A stretch of DNA of 64,000 nucleotides. Origin: Turicibacter bilis. Lineage in GTDB: Bacteria > Bacillota_I > Bacilli_A > MOL361 > Turicibacteraceae. Below the pieces are notes generated by a model. It was not told the origin of the DNA. It did not search any database and was given only the letters and a program-made list of their open reading frames with translations. Below, in pieces: positions 8,815 through 16,581 of the stretch. Made by a program: the position numbers and the translations under genes. The DNA lies in NCBI RefSeq assembly GCF_024499055.1, contig NZ_CP071249.1:2163001-2227000 (forward strand). The letters are read 5' to 3'. Position 1 is the stretch's first letter, and each line of letters starts with the position of its first letter.

Positions 8815-9705
8815 GTGCGTAAGAAGTTATTACTTATTATTAATCCAACTTCAGGACGTGGGATAATAAAGGACTATTTATTACTGATTATTAGCCAATT
8901 GAGCTTAGCTGGATATGAGGTGGTCGTGTATCCCACTAAAGCTAAATATGATGCAGTGGAGAAAATGAAAGAGGCTAGAAATTATGATTTAGTCGTTGCA
9001 AGTGGAGGCGATGGAACCTTAAATGAAGTCATCACAGGGTTAATCCAAGCAAATGCGAATACACCAATTGCGTACATTCCAACTGGAACGACCAATGATT
9101 TTGCTACCACACTTGGAATTCCTAAAAATATCCCTAAAGCGTTAGATTTATGTATTCAAGGGAAACAGATGCCAATTGATATTGGACAGTTTGGTAGTCG
9201 ATATTTTACTTATGTTGCTGCGTTTGGAGCCTTTACTGATGTCGCTTATGAGACGCCACAACCACGAAAAAATATGTTAGGCGGATTAGCCTACTTAATT
9301 GAGGGATTATTAAAGTTACCTACCATTCAATCGTATAAGTGTAAGATTACTCACCGTGATGGTGTGATTGAAGGGGATTATATTTTTGGAATGATTTCTA
9401 ACTCAGATTCTGTCGCAGGTATAAAAAATGCATTTGGAAATCAGGCTGATTTAAGTGATGGTTTATTTGAAGTGACGTTAATTCGTGCTCCGAAAAATCT
9501 GATTGATATTCATCGAATCTTAAATGACTTTTTAAATACTCAATATGATTCAGAATATGTAGTGACATTTAAGACGGATCGTATGACTGTTGAGAGTGAG
9601 CAAGATGTTAAGTGGACATTAGATGGTGAAGATGGTGGGATTTTAAAAAGTGTTAATATTAGAAGTTTACAACGACGAGTACAAATTCTATCTTTAAAAA
9701 TGTAG
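8815..9705 (+). CDS. Diacylglycerol kinase / lipid kinase (DgkB-YegS family)
   Basis: Member of the soluble DAGK-catalytic family that phosphorylates diacylglycerol or related lipids at the membrane, recycling lipid head-group turnover products. Visible motifs are the N-terminal LLLIINPTSGRG, the nucleotide-binding SGGDGTLNEVITGL (about residues 63-76) and PTGTTNDFATTLGIP. The length of about 296 residues is normal. I chose GTG at 8815, placed after AAGGAAG (8801-8807); an upstream in-frame TTG at 8797 has no ribosome site. TTGACA at 8751-8756 with a TATAATATAAT tract at 8765-8775 probably forms the promoter. Whether the substrate is diacylglycerol or another lipid cannot be read from the sequence. 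Confidence 0.88.
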   Translation: MRKKLLLIINPTSGRGIIKDYLLLIISQLSLAGYEVVVYPTKAKYDAVEKMKEARNYDLVVASGGDGTLNEVITGLIQANANTPIAYIPTGTTNDFATTLGIPKNIPKALDLCIQGKQMPIDIGQFGSRYFTYVAAFGAFTDVAYETPQPRKNMLGGLAYLIEGLLKLPTIQSYKCKITHRDGVIEGDYIFGMISNSDSVAGIKNAFGNQADLSDGLFEVTLIRAPKNLIDIHRILNDFLNTQYDSEYVVTFKTDRMTVESEQDVKWTLDGEDGGILKSVNIRSLQRRVQILSLKM

Positions 9706-9707
9706 AC

Positions 9708-9746
9708 ATCAGCTATTCTTATAATTAGAAAGAACAGCTGGTGTTA
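9708..9746 (+). terminator. Possible terminator hairpin after the lipid kinase gene
   Basis: A 9-bp stem, ACATCAGCT with AGCTGGTGT, lies just after the stop codon but lacks a good T run, so termination may be weak. Confidence 0.4.
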
Positions 9747-9777
9747 AATGAAATGGATAGCACCTCTATAGTAGATG

Positions 9778-9815
9778 AAAAAAGTGATTCTATCTCTGAT
9801 AAAGAATCACTTTAA
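9778..9815 (-). terminator. Terminator of the VanZ-like gene (minus strand)
   Basis: AAAGTGATTCT pairs with AGAATCACTTT. On the minus strand the stem is followed by six T, matching the 3' end of the minus-strand gene. On the plus strand it could also stop read-through from the lipid kinase gene. Confidence 0.8.
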
Positions 9816-9874
9816 ATTCTATTATGGGGGTATTTTTATATCATTAGAAGGGTTAATATTATTAGTTTGGTTTG

Positions 9875-10504
9875 TTAATCGTCTAATGTAAAGGGGGTTC
9901 GTTCAATAATTGGTTTCTCTTTAGAATATTGCTGTTTTGAGTTATTGTTACTGAGATGTTTATTAATAAATTGGATCAAATTTACAATCACAAAGATAAA
10001 AAGACAGAAGGTCATGCCGGTCACTAGGCCTAAAACATCAATTTCAAAATCACTAATCTGTCCTGTTCTTCCCTCGACAAAGAGTTGATGGATTTCATCA
10101 GTAAAGGCAAAGAGTGATCCACAATAAAATGTAATTAAGAAGGCTTTATAGAAGTTAAAGGCGTAAGTAAAGACCCCCATTGAAAGTATCCCAAGTATCA
10201 TATAAATCCCAAAATGTGCCCATTTACGAATGATAAAGCTCCAATTACTATAGGTAGAGAAGATAAAAGGATAAAGTTCTTCTAAGTTTAATTTATAAAG
10301 TACTTTAATAACAAATTGATCCCATTGACGTAAAAAGTTATTTAAGAATTCAAATTGACTGAGGAATAAATATAAACTATTTGAGAGGGAGCCAGACTCT
10401 CGACCGGTTTGAGCGGATAGGCTATAGATTAACTTCATAAAACAATAGATTGTCATCAGTCCAATCAAGAGAAATAATCCTTTCTTTAAATGTTCTCGTT
10501 TCAT
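9875..10504 (-). CDS. VanZ-like membrane protein
   Basis: A 209-residue integral membrane protein with about four to five hydrophobic segments. It carries VanZ-family signatures: YSLSAQTGRESGSLS after the first segment, RKWAHFGIYMILGILSMG in the middle, and TDEIHQLFVEGRTGQISDFEIDVLG near the C-terminus. VanZ proteins are known from teicoplanin resistance, but most chromosomal members have no assigned role. The tail after the last membrane segment is polar. The start ATG at 10504 follows a GGAGGTGTG site on the minus strand. It is divergent from the following large hydrolase, with 161 bp between the chosen starts. Confidence 0.85.
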   Translation of the reverse strand: MKREHLKKGLFLLIGLMTIYCFMKLIYSLSAQTGRESGSLSNSLYLFLSQFEFLNNFLRQWDQFVIKVLYKLNLEELYPFIFSTYSNWSFIIRKWAHFGIYMILGILSMGVFTYAFNFYKAFLITFYCGSLFAFTDEIHQLFVEGRTGQISDFEIDVLGLVTGMTFCLFIFVIVNLIQFINKHLSNNNSKQQYSKEKPIIERTPFTLDD

Positions 10505-10665
10505 ATCACACCTCCATCATTAAGATTTTAAGTATTATACAATATTTTCCTTTTGATTGCTAGAGCTTTTTTGTATAACGAAGTATGAATCTTATTTTAG
10601 GAGACATACTAAGAAATCAGATTTTTAATGAGTTTCATGTAATTTTTTATATAGGAGCTAGAAGG

Positions 10666-12891
10666 ATGAAGAGATTATGTATATTAGTAGTGTGTTTGTT
10701 GTGCTTATTATCGGCACAAATAAAGATATTAGCAGATGATGATTTAGGTTCAGGTGATTATCAGGATTTTTCCACGGTAGAGAGTACTTTAGAAAAACTT
10801 CGATCTTATAATCCCAGTGGATTAGTTAATTATATACAAGTCGTTGATCAGTTATTTTCGATTCAATCTTTGTCTGATTTATTTAACCCGTATTATTACT
10901 ACAGTATTAATACAAATATGAGTAATACAACAGAAACTACACGTACAAAGATTGTTAGTGCCTATTGTGATCCTTATTATTATGAAGTAGTGATGGCAAA
11001 GTCTGATGGAAGTTATGAACATGTTGCTTGTTTACAAACGTTTGAAGAAGCAAAGGAATTAAAGTCTAAGGTTCAAGGCTTGACGTTTGATGATGGAGTT
11101 TTAGTCGTTTTGAATGATGGCATGATTGTGATTTCGATGGACCCAACTATTGTTCAATTTAAAACGACGACTTGTGGAGCTAATCATAATTTAACGAATT
11201 CTGAAACACTAGATACGTATATTAATGCCTGTTATATTGATGAGGCCTTATTAGTTGATGAAACAAAAGAGGGGTTTAAAATTTATATGTCAGGTTATGA
11301 TGGTTGGGTTGATCGTCATGCGGTGTATGATGCTTCGGCAAGTACTGAAACATGGGTCAGTATTATTCCGAGTAATCAAGTTCAAAATATTTCGTACTAT
11401 ACCAAAGAAGGTGAAGATCTCATTCATTATTTAGCACAAGATGTTCGAGATGCTTTAGCAAAGACACCTTTGATTATCGGTAAAGCACCGCACTGGATGG
11501 AAGAAGGAAAAAGTTATTATAGTTATGATGGGATTTATTTTTATGATGATTGGCAATCGATTTCAGTTGATGGGGTAGGAGCAATAAATAGTAGTGAACC
11601 CTTCTATAATTATTTTCAATACCTCCCGTATCGTTCAAAAACAAATTATACGTATGATGAGTTGAATACTTATTTAAATCAGTTAGGTTATACACAAAAG
11701 GCTGTTACTTATCCACCAACTGAAGGTGAGAGTCAGTTAGTAGATGAGGGAGAAAGCTTTTTAGAAGCCCAAGAATTATTTGGGATTAATGGGGGATTAG
11801 AGTTTTCAATGGCTTTACATGAAAGTGGTTATGGTCGAAGTAAGATTGCGATTGACAAGAATAATACGTTTGGGATGAATGCGACGGATCAAAATCCATA
11901 TGGGAATGCCACACAGTTTACGAGTATCCGTAACGGTGTATTCTATCATGCAGAACGCTATGTATCTTGGGGATATACTGATGCTGTTTCGGATTTTAGA
12001 TACTATGGTCCACACGTTGGGAATAAAGGAAGTGGGATGAATGTTAAATATGCCTCTGACCCTTACTGGGGTGAAAAAATTGCGGGGCATTACTATCGTA
12101 TGGATAAAGCATTAGGTGGTAAGGATTATAATTATTATCAACTTGCGATTAAACAGAATAATCAAGTGATTCCTGTTCATTTGGATTCAGAGGGGAATCT
12201 TGCTTATTTAACTTCAAATCAACAACAAAGTACGGGCATTCGTAACTATCCTGTTTTAGTGTTAGCTCAAATGGAGGATCAGCTCAAAATTCAAAGTGAT
12301 ATGCCAATTTCAGAACAAGAAGTGATAGAATCTGATATAACGTATAATTTTGAGACGAGTGAGGCTTATGTTTCAAGAGATGATTTTATGTTATTAAATG
12401 AAGAGACATCTAATCGCCCGAACGAGGTGATCACGTATGTCACTCTTTCGGTAGGAGATGAAGTAGAATTGACTCAATTATTAGGGGGATCTCAATTAGA
12501 GTTATCCACACTCGAATTTGAAAGCACGGATGAGTCGATAGCAGTCATTAAACAAGATAAGCTTATTGCTAATTCATCGGGAATTACTCGAATTTTATCA
12601 TCCAAAAATAGTGAGATTGATTTTGATGTCAGAGTCGTGATTCCAGTTGAAAAGCTAAAGATTAAAACAGAAGTGAGGTCATTGAAGGTAGGGGAATCTG
12701 TTACATTAGATTATGAACTTTTGCCATTAGATGCAAGTCATCAGAATGTTTTGTGGTTAAGTAGTGATGAAGGGGTGGCAACAGTTACACAAGGTGGTAC
12801 GGTTCAAGGAATTGCTGAAGGAGAGGTTGTGATTTCGATTTTAAGTGATGATGGAGAGCGGATCGATCAAATTCGTTTAAAGATTAAATAG
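10666..12891 (+). CDS. Secreted glucosaminidase-domain protein with C-terminal Ig-like domains
   Basis: Predicted extracellular peptidoglycan hydrolase of the GH73/Flg_hydrolase type. A signal peptide is visible (MKRLCILVVCLLCLLSAQ). A long N-terminal region of about 350 residues, which I do not recognise, is followed by the glucosaminidase domain (about residues 365-500). That domain holds the candidate catalytic Glu386 in MALHESGYGRSKIA and the KNNTFGMNATD and YASDPYWGEKIA motifs. Two bacterial Ig-like (Big_2-type) repeats lie in about the last 140 residues. I chose the ATG at 10666 with AGGAG at 10653-10657; an upstream in-frame ATG would remove the signal peptide from the N-terminus. It sits alone. 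Confidence 0.85.
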   Translation: MKRLCILVVCLLCLLSAQIKILADDDLGSGDYQDFSTVESTLEKLRSYNPSGLVNYIQVVDQLFSIQSLSDLFNPYYYYSINTNMSNTTETTRTKIVSAYCDPYYYEVVMAKSDGSYEHVACLQTFEEAKELKSKVQGLTFDDGVLVVLNDGMIVISMDPTIVQFKTTTCGANHNLTNSETLDTYINACYIDEALLVDETKEGFKIYMSGYDGWVDRHAVYDASASTETWVSIIPSNQVQNISYYTKEGEDLIHYLAQDVRDALAKTPLIIGKAPHWMEEGKSYYSYDGIYFYDDWQSISVDGVGAINSSEPFYNYFQYLPYRSKTNYTYDELNTYLNQLGYTQKAVTYPPTEGESQLVDEGESFLEAQELFGINGGLEFSMALHESGYGRSKIAIDKNNTFGMNATDQNPYGNATQFTSIRNGVFYHAERYVSWGYTDAVSDFRYYGPHVGNKGSGMNVKYASDPYWGEKIAGHYYRMDKALGGKDYNYYQLAIKQNNQVIPVHLDSEGNLAYLTSNQQQSTGIRNYPVLVLAQMEDQLKIQSDMPISEQEVIESDITYNFETSEAYVSRDDFMLLNEETSNRPNEVITYVTLSVGDEVELTQLLGGSQLELSTLEFESTDESIAVIKQDKLIANSSGITRILSSKNSEIDFDVRVVIPVEKLKIKTEVRSLKVGESVTLDYELLPLDASHQNVLWLSSDEGVATVTQGGTVQGIAEGEVVISILSDDGERIDQIRLKIK

Positions 12892-12967
12892 TAGAAGCAG
12901 GTTTTGTATAAGCCTTACAAACGATCTGTTATAATGAAATGAACATTTTGAGTCGAAGGAATTATAC

Positions 12968-13064
12968 ATGAATAAAGAAAATAGGATTAGTTTGTAGGCT
13001 ATATCTTTACCATTCAAAAGCTTTAACGATAGAAGATTTAGAACACTTTATAGTGAAAGAATAA
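12968..13064 (+). pseudogene. Possible decayed or frameshifted mini-ORF
   Basis: An ATG after GAAGGAATT starts a nine-codon frame (MNKENRISL) that stops at 12995-12997. In the neighbouring frame, coding-like sequence continues to a stop at 13062-13064 as RLYLYHSKALTIEDLEHFIVKE. The two pieces together would give a protein of about 33 residues, so a one-base frameshift is possible. A TATAAT lies upstream at 12930-12935. I do not recognise the product, and chance is a real alternative. Confidence 0.25.
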
Positions 13065-13120
13065 AAACTCAAAAAATGGTCAATGCTATTAGTAACTGTT
13101 AGTTGTCTGAGGTGATCAAA

Positions 13121-13486
13121 GTGGTTGTTAATTTATTCTTATTGCTATCGATATCCATTCTCTTATTATTTTTTATTAATCAACTACGTATCACTCAGAT
13201 TTCACCAGAGCATCTATTTTCTTGGCTGAAGTGGTATGGACTATGTTTGATTGTTTATTATGTTTTATCTTCGAATCAATATTATTTTGAGCGAATGAAT
13301 TATTTATTAGTAGATGTCGTGAACTTAAGCGTTCTAATTATCATTTCTTTTGGCATGATGATTTATGTTCATCAATACTGTATTGATAAAGAGAGAGAAA
13401 ATAAATTAAAAGAATTGGCTATTGCTTACGCACTGTTGAAGAAGGAAGAACAGGATCGAGAAGCTGAATCTTTTAAAAAAGAATAA
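13121..13486 (+). CDS. Small membrane protein of unknown function
   Basis: A protein of about 121 residues that I do not recognise. It has three predicted membrane segments: residues about 1-20 (VVVNLFLLLSISILLLFF), 37-54 (WYGLCLIVYYVL) and 68-90 (LLVDVVNLSVLIIISFGMMIYV). A charged, helix-forming C-terminal tail rich in Lys and Glu would lie in the cytoplasm. I chose the GTG at 13121 because a TGAGGTGATC ribosome site lies just upstream; the earlier in-frame TTG at 13103 lacks one. The gene is followed directly by a terminator and is not coupled to either neighbour. Confidence 0.6.
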   Translation: MVVNLFLLLSISILLLFFINQLRITQISPEHLFSWLKWYGLCLIVYYVLSSNQYYFERMNYLLVDVVNLSVLIIISFGMMIYVHQYCIDKERENKLKELAIAYALLKKEEQDREAESFKKE

Positions 13487-13512
13487 AAAGATAGTTTTAA
13501 ACTATCTTTTTT
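13486..13512 (+). terminator. Terminator of the small membrane protein gene
   Basis: AAAAGATAGT pairs with ACTATCTTTT around a four-base loop, with a T run. Confidence 0.85.
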
Positions 13513-13556
13513 AAATTGTATAATGGTAATTAAAGTTACATTATCGGAGGTTTTTT

Positions 13557-14216
13557 ATGAAGAAGATTACACTTGATAAACAATTAAAGGAGAAAGTTCC
13601 TGGTTACTGTTTAGCCATCATGTCTTTTGATACAGAAGTGACACCAACACAGGAGTCATTAAAACAAGAGATGGAACAGCTAGAAAAAGAGATGATGGAA
13701 CAATTAACGCTAGAGACGCTGTTAAAACAACCACGTATTGCGGCAGCTCGTGCCGGATATAAAGCATTAGGGAAGGATCCGTCACGTTATCGTCTATCAA
13801 CAGAAGCTTTACTTCGTCGTTTAATTAAAGGTAATGGGCTTTACTTTGTTAATAATGCTGTGGATATTGGAAATGTTTTATCAGCTCGAACGCAACGTAG
13901 TGTGGCTGTATTAGATGAAGATAAGATTCAAGGAGATATTTTGATTCGTATTGGCCAGGATGAACCTTATGAAGGAATTGGTCGTGGAAATATTAATATT
14001 GAAAATATCCCAGTGTATTGTGACGAAGTAGGTCCATTTGGAACACCGACATCCGATACACCTCGAACTCGTATTACAGAAGAGACGAAAACTATTTTAT
14101 TATTCATTACATCATTTAATGGGACGGATGGTTTATTACAAGATGTTGAATTAGCTAAAGACTTATTCTCAAGATTTGGTCAAATGACGAATTTTTCACT
14201 GGAAATAGTGGAATAA
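13557..14216 (+). CDS. B3/B4 tRNA-binding domain protein
   Basis: A 219-residue stand-alone protein with the B3/B4 domain also found in the beta subunit of phenylalanyl-tRNA synthetase. The core covers about residues 55-200: PRIAAARAGYKALGKDPSRYR, the LRRLIKGNGLYFVNNAVDIGN segment (shared with PheT-like proteins), and DTPRTRITEETKTILLFI near the C-terminus. Related free-standing proteins are suspected of tRNA or amino-acid quality control, but a clear activity is not established. TATAAT at 13518-13523 and a CGGAGG ribosome site precede the ATG. The gene stands upstream of glnS, which has its own promoter; the shared translation theme may be chance. Confidence 0.8.
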   Translation: MKKITLDKQLKEKVPGYCLAIMSFDTEVTPTQESLKQEMEQLEKEMMEQLTLETLLKQPRIAAARAGYKALGKDPSRYRLSTEALLRRLIKGNGLYFVNNAVDIGNVLSARTQRSVAVLDEDKIQGDILIRIGQDEPYEGIGRGNINIENIPVYCDEVGPFGTPTSDTPRTRITEETKTILLFITSFNGTDGLLQDVELAKDLFSRFGQMTNFSLEIVE

Positions 14217-14218
14217 TG

Positions 14219-14248
14219 TTACTATGTATTCTAGACTTGTGATATAAT
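14219..14248 (+). promoter_or_regulatory. Extended -10 promoter of glnS
   Basis: TTACTA (14219-14224), an 18-bp spacer, and TATAAT (14243-14248) preceded by TGA as an extended -10. Confidence 0.6.
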
Positions 14249-14319
14249 CTAAAAATAGATTTTTATATATTAAAGGCGCAATATTTGCATTAGTTTTGAA
14301 TTTTAGCGAGGTGTTTTTT

Positions 14320-15972
14320 ATGGAAATGGTCAATGAAAATTCAAACTTCATTAAGACGATTATGAAAGAAGACTTAGAGAGTGGTAAGCACAAAGAAATT
14401 ATTACACGCTTCCCTCCAGAACCAAATGGTTATTTACATATTGGTCACGCGAAAGCCATTTTAACAAACTATTTATTAGCTAAAGAGTTCGGTGGAAAAA
14501 TGAACCTTCGCTTTGACGATACGAATCCCGTTAAGGAAGATGAAGAATTTGTTCAAGGGATTATCAATGATATTAAATGGTTAGGTGTTGAATATAACGA
14601 ATTATTATTCGCATCTGATACATTCGAGAAAATGTATGAGCATGCTGTTGAATTAATCAAAAAAGGTAAGGCATATGTTGATGATCAAACACCTGAGGAA
14701 ATGCGTGAAAACCGCGGGACATTAACTCAACCTGGTGTTGAATCACCTTATCGTAATCGCTCTGTTGAAGAAAACTTAGAGTTATTCGAAAACATGCGTA
14801 AAGGTGTTTACAAAGATGGAGAAAAAGTATTACGTGCTAAAATCGATATGGCTTCTCCTAATATGAACTTACGTGACCCTGCATTATATCGTATTTTACA
14901 TACAACTCACCATAATACAGGTGATAAATGGTGTATCTATCCAATGTACGACTATGCTCATCCATTAGAAGATGCATTTGAAGGAATTACTCACTCATTA
15001 TGTTCATTAGAGTACGAAGATCACCGTCCACTATATGATTGGGTAATTGAAAACTGTGAAACAGAAGCAAAACCTCGCCAAATTGAATTCGCTCGCTTAA
15101 ACATGAAGAATACAATCATGTCGAAACGTTATTTAAAACAATTAGTGGATGAAGGTGTTGTTGATGGATGGGATGACCCACGTATGCCAACGGTAGCGGG
15201 ATTACGCCGTCGTGGTTATACACCAGAAGCAATTACAAACTTTATCCAAGAAGTTGGATTATCAAAAGCTGTAAGTACAGTTGATCCACAAATGTTAGAA
15301 CACTTCATTCGTGAAGATTTAAAATTAAAAGCTCCTCGTACAATGGCTGTTTTACGTCCATTAAAAGTTGTTATTACTAACTATCCAGAAGGACAAGTTG
15401 AATATTTAGATGCTGAAATCAATCCAGAAGTGCCAGAAATGGGAACTCGTCAAATCCCGTTCTCTCGTGAAATCTATATTGAGCAAGAAGATTTCATGGA
15501 AAATCCAGTTCCGAAATACTTCCGCTTATTCCCTGGAAACGAAGTTCGTTTAAAACATGCTTACTTCATTAAATGTACTGATGTCATTAAAGATGAAGAA
15601 GGAAATATCGTTGAAATTCATGCAACATATGATCCAGAAACGAAATCAGGATCAGGATTTACAGGACGTAAAGTAAAAGGAACGATTCACTGGGTAGATG
15701 CAACACATAATATTCCAGCTGATTTCCATTTATATGAACCGTTATTAATTGAAAATGAAGAAACTGAAGGATTACCATTCTTAGAGCGTATCAATAAAAA
15801 CTCTGAAGAAGTTGTTCAAGGATTCGTAGAAGAAAATATGAAAGATGTTCAAGCACATGACAAATTCCAATTCTTCCGTCACGGATACTTTAATGTTGAT
15901 CCAAAGCGTACAAAAGATGGTAAGTTATCATTTAATCGTATTGTTTCATTAAAATCAAGCTTCCGTATCTAA
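14320..15972 (+). CDS. glnS: Glutaminyl-tRNA synthetase
   Basis: Charges tRNA-Gln directly with glutamine in the cytoplasm. Class I signatures are clear: the HIGH motif in [16 protein letters not shown] (about residues 34-49) and the KMSKS-equivalent [11 protein letters not shown]. The GlnRS-type [16 protein letters not shown] and the two beta-barrel anticodon-binding domains follow. The 550 residues are the usual bacterial GlnRS length. I chose the ATG at 14320 with GCGAGGTG upstream; an in-frame TTG at 14296 lacks a ribosome site. Most Firmicutes lack GlnRS and make Gln-tRNA by GatCAB amidation, so this gene is a useful lineage marker. A terminator follows. Confidence 0.95.
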   Translation: MEMVNENSNFIKTIMKEDLESGKHKEIITRFPPEPNGYLHIGHAKAILTNYLLAKEFGGKMNLRFDDTNPVKEDEEFVQGIINDIKWLGVEYNELLFASDTFEKMYEHAVELIKKGKAYVDDQTPEEMRENRGTLTQPGVESPYRNRSVEENLELFENMRKGVYKDGEKVLRAKIDMASPNMNLRDPALYRILHTTHHNTGDKWCIYPMYDYAHPLEDAFEGITHSLCSLEYEDHRPLYDWVIENCETEAKPRQIEFARLNMKNTIMSKRYLKQLVDEGVVDGWDDPRMPTVAGLRRRGYTPEAITNFIQEVGLSKAVSTVDPQMLEHFIREDLKLKAPRTMAVLRPLKVVITNYPEGQVEYLDAEINPEVPEMGTRQIPFSREIYIEQEDFMENPVPKYFRLFPGNEVRLKHAYFIKCTDVIKDEEGNIVEIHATYDPETKSGSGFTGRKVKGTIHWVDATHNIPADFHLYEPLLIENEETEGLPFLERINKNSEEVVQGFVEENMKDVQAHDKFQFFRHGYFNVDPKRTKDGKLSFNRIVSLKSSFRI

Positions 15973-15993
15973 TTGATATAACTGCGTATATAA

Positions 15994-16040
15994 CTAAAAC
16001 TCGTAGATTAATGTGTTATATTAATCTGCGAGTTTTTTAT
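15994..16040 (+). terminator. Terminator of glnS
   Basis: AAAACTCG...AGATTAAT pairs with ATTAATCT...CGAGTTTT, giving a long stem with one internal mismatch and a T run. Confidence 0.9.
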
Positions 16041-16194
16041 GTTAAGAAGTAAATTAAGTTTTTTTGTAGTATTTTGATGAAGAAAAAGTAAAGTGCAAAA
16101 ATTGCATAAGCTTACTTTATTTTTGCTAGACTAATAAATATGTCTGTTTTATGATAATATTCTCAAAAAATGGCTGATAACAAACGAATGTTTG

Positions 16195-16223
16195 TTTAAT
16201 TTAGGCTATAAAATTGCTATAAT
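16195..16223 (+). promoter_or_regulatory. Extended -10 promoter of the pcrA leader
   Basis: TTTAAT (16195-16200), 17 bp, then TATAAT (16218-16223) preceded by TGC. Transcription would begin near 16230, giving a leader of about 350 nt before pcrA. Confidence 0.65.
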
Positions 16224-16229
16224 AAAACA

Positions 16230-16426
16230 GATTGTATTTATCATTAGTAAAATTAAAAATGAGATAGATAAGTCTCAGTAAATTTTATGTATCACAAAAT
16301 TTTTAGGGCCTAGCAGTTGAGGATTAATACTTCGAATGGCAGGGACCCACTGAGATTATAGGATGCCTTGAATGGCATGAGCTTTAAACATTTAGTTTGC
16401 AACAGTGAATGTAGAAAACATTTCTG
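16230..16426 (+). other. Structured 5' leader upstream of pcrA, class unknown
   Basis: No gene is visible. A helix can form between AAGTCTCAGT near 16270 and ACTGAGATT near 16350. It would enclose about 70 nt that includes GGGCCTAGCAGTTGAGG and GCAGGGACCC. A small hairpin follows, ATGCC with GGCAT. The region lies downstream of a good promoter and runs directly into a copy of the 130-bp dispersed repeat. It does not match any riboswitch consensus I can recall. Confidence 0.4.
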
Positions 16427-16560
16427 TATATAAGTCCAGATGAGTTTTTTATAGTGTAAAAACTTTTATCTGGACTATAGGCTGCTTTAATATCAGAGCG
16501 GTTAATGAATTAAGATAGATACAAAATTGTAAAATATATTTCTGTATCTATATAGATGAA
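16427..16560 (+). repeat. Dispersed 130-bp hairpin element, copy A
   Basis: It begins TATATAAGTCCAGATGAG and forms a long hairpin with TTTTATCTGGACTATAG. An AT-rich tail with a conserved ATTTCTGTATCTATATA end follows. It closely matches copies at 30013-30140 and 43282-43413. This copy ends about 20 bp before the pcrA start and overlaps the probable leader RNA. Confidence 0.85.
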
Positions 16561-16581
16561 ATTTTTTATAGAGGTGAGATG

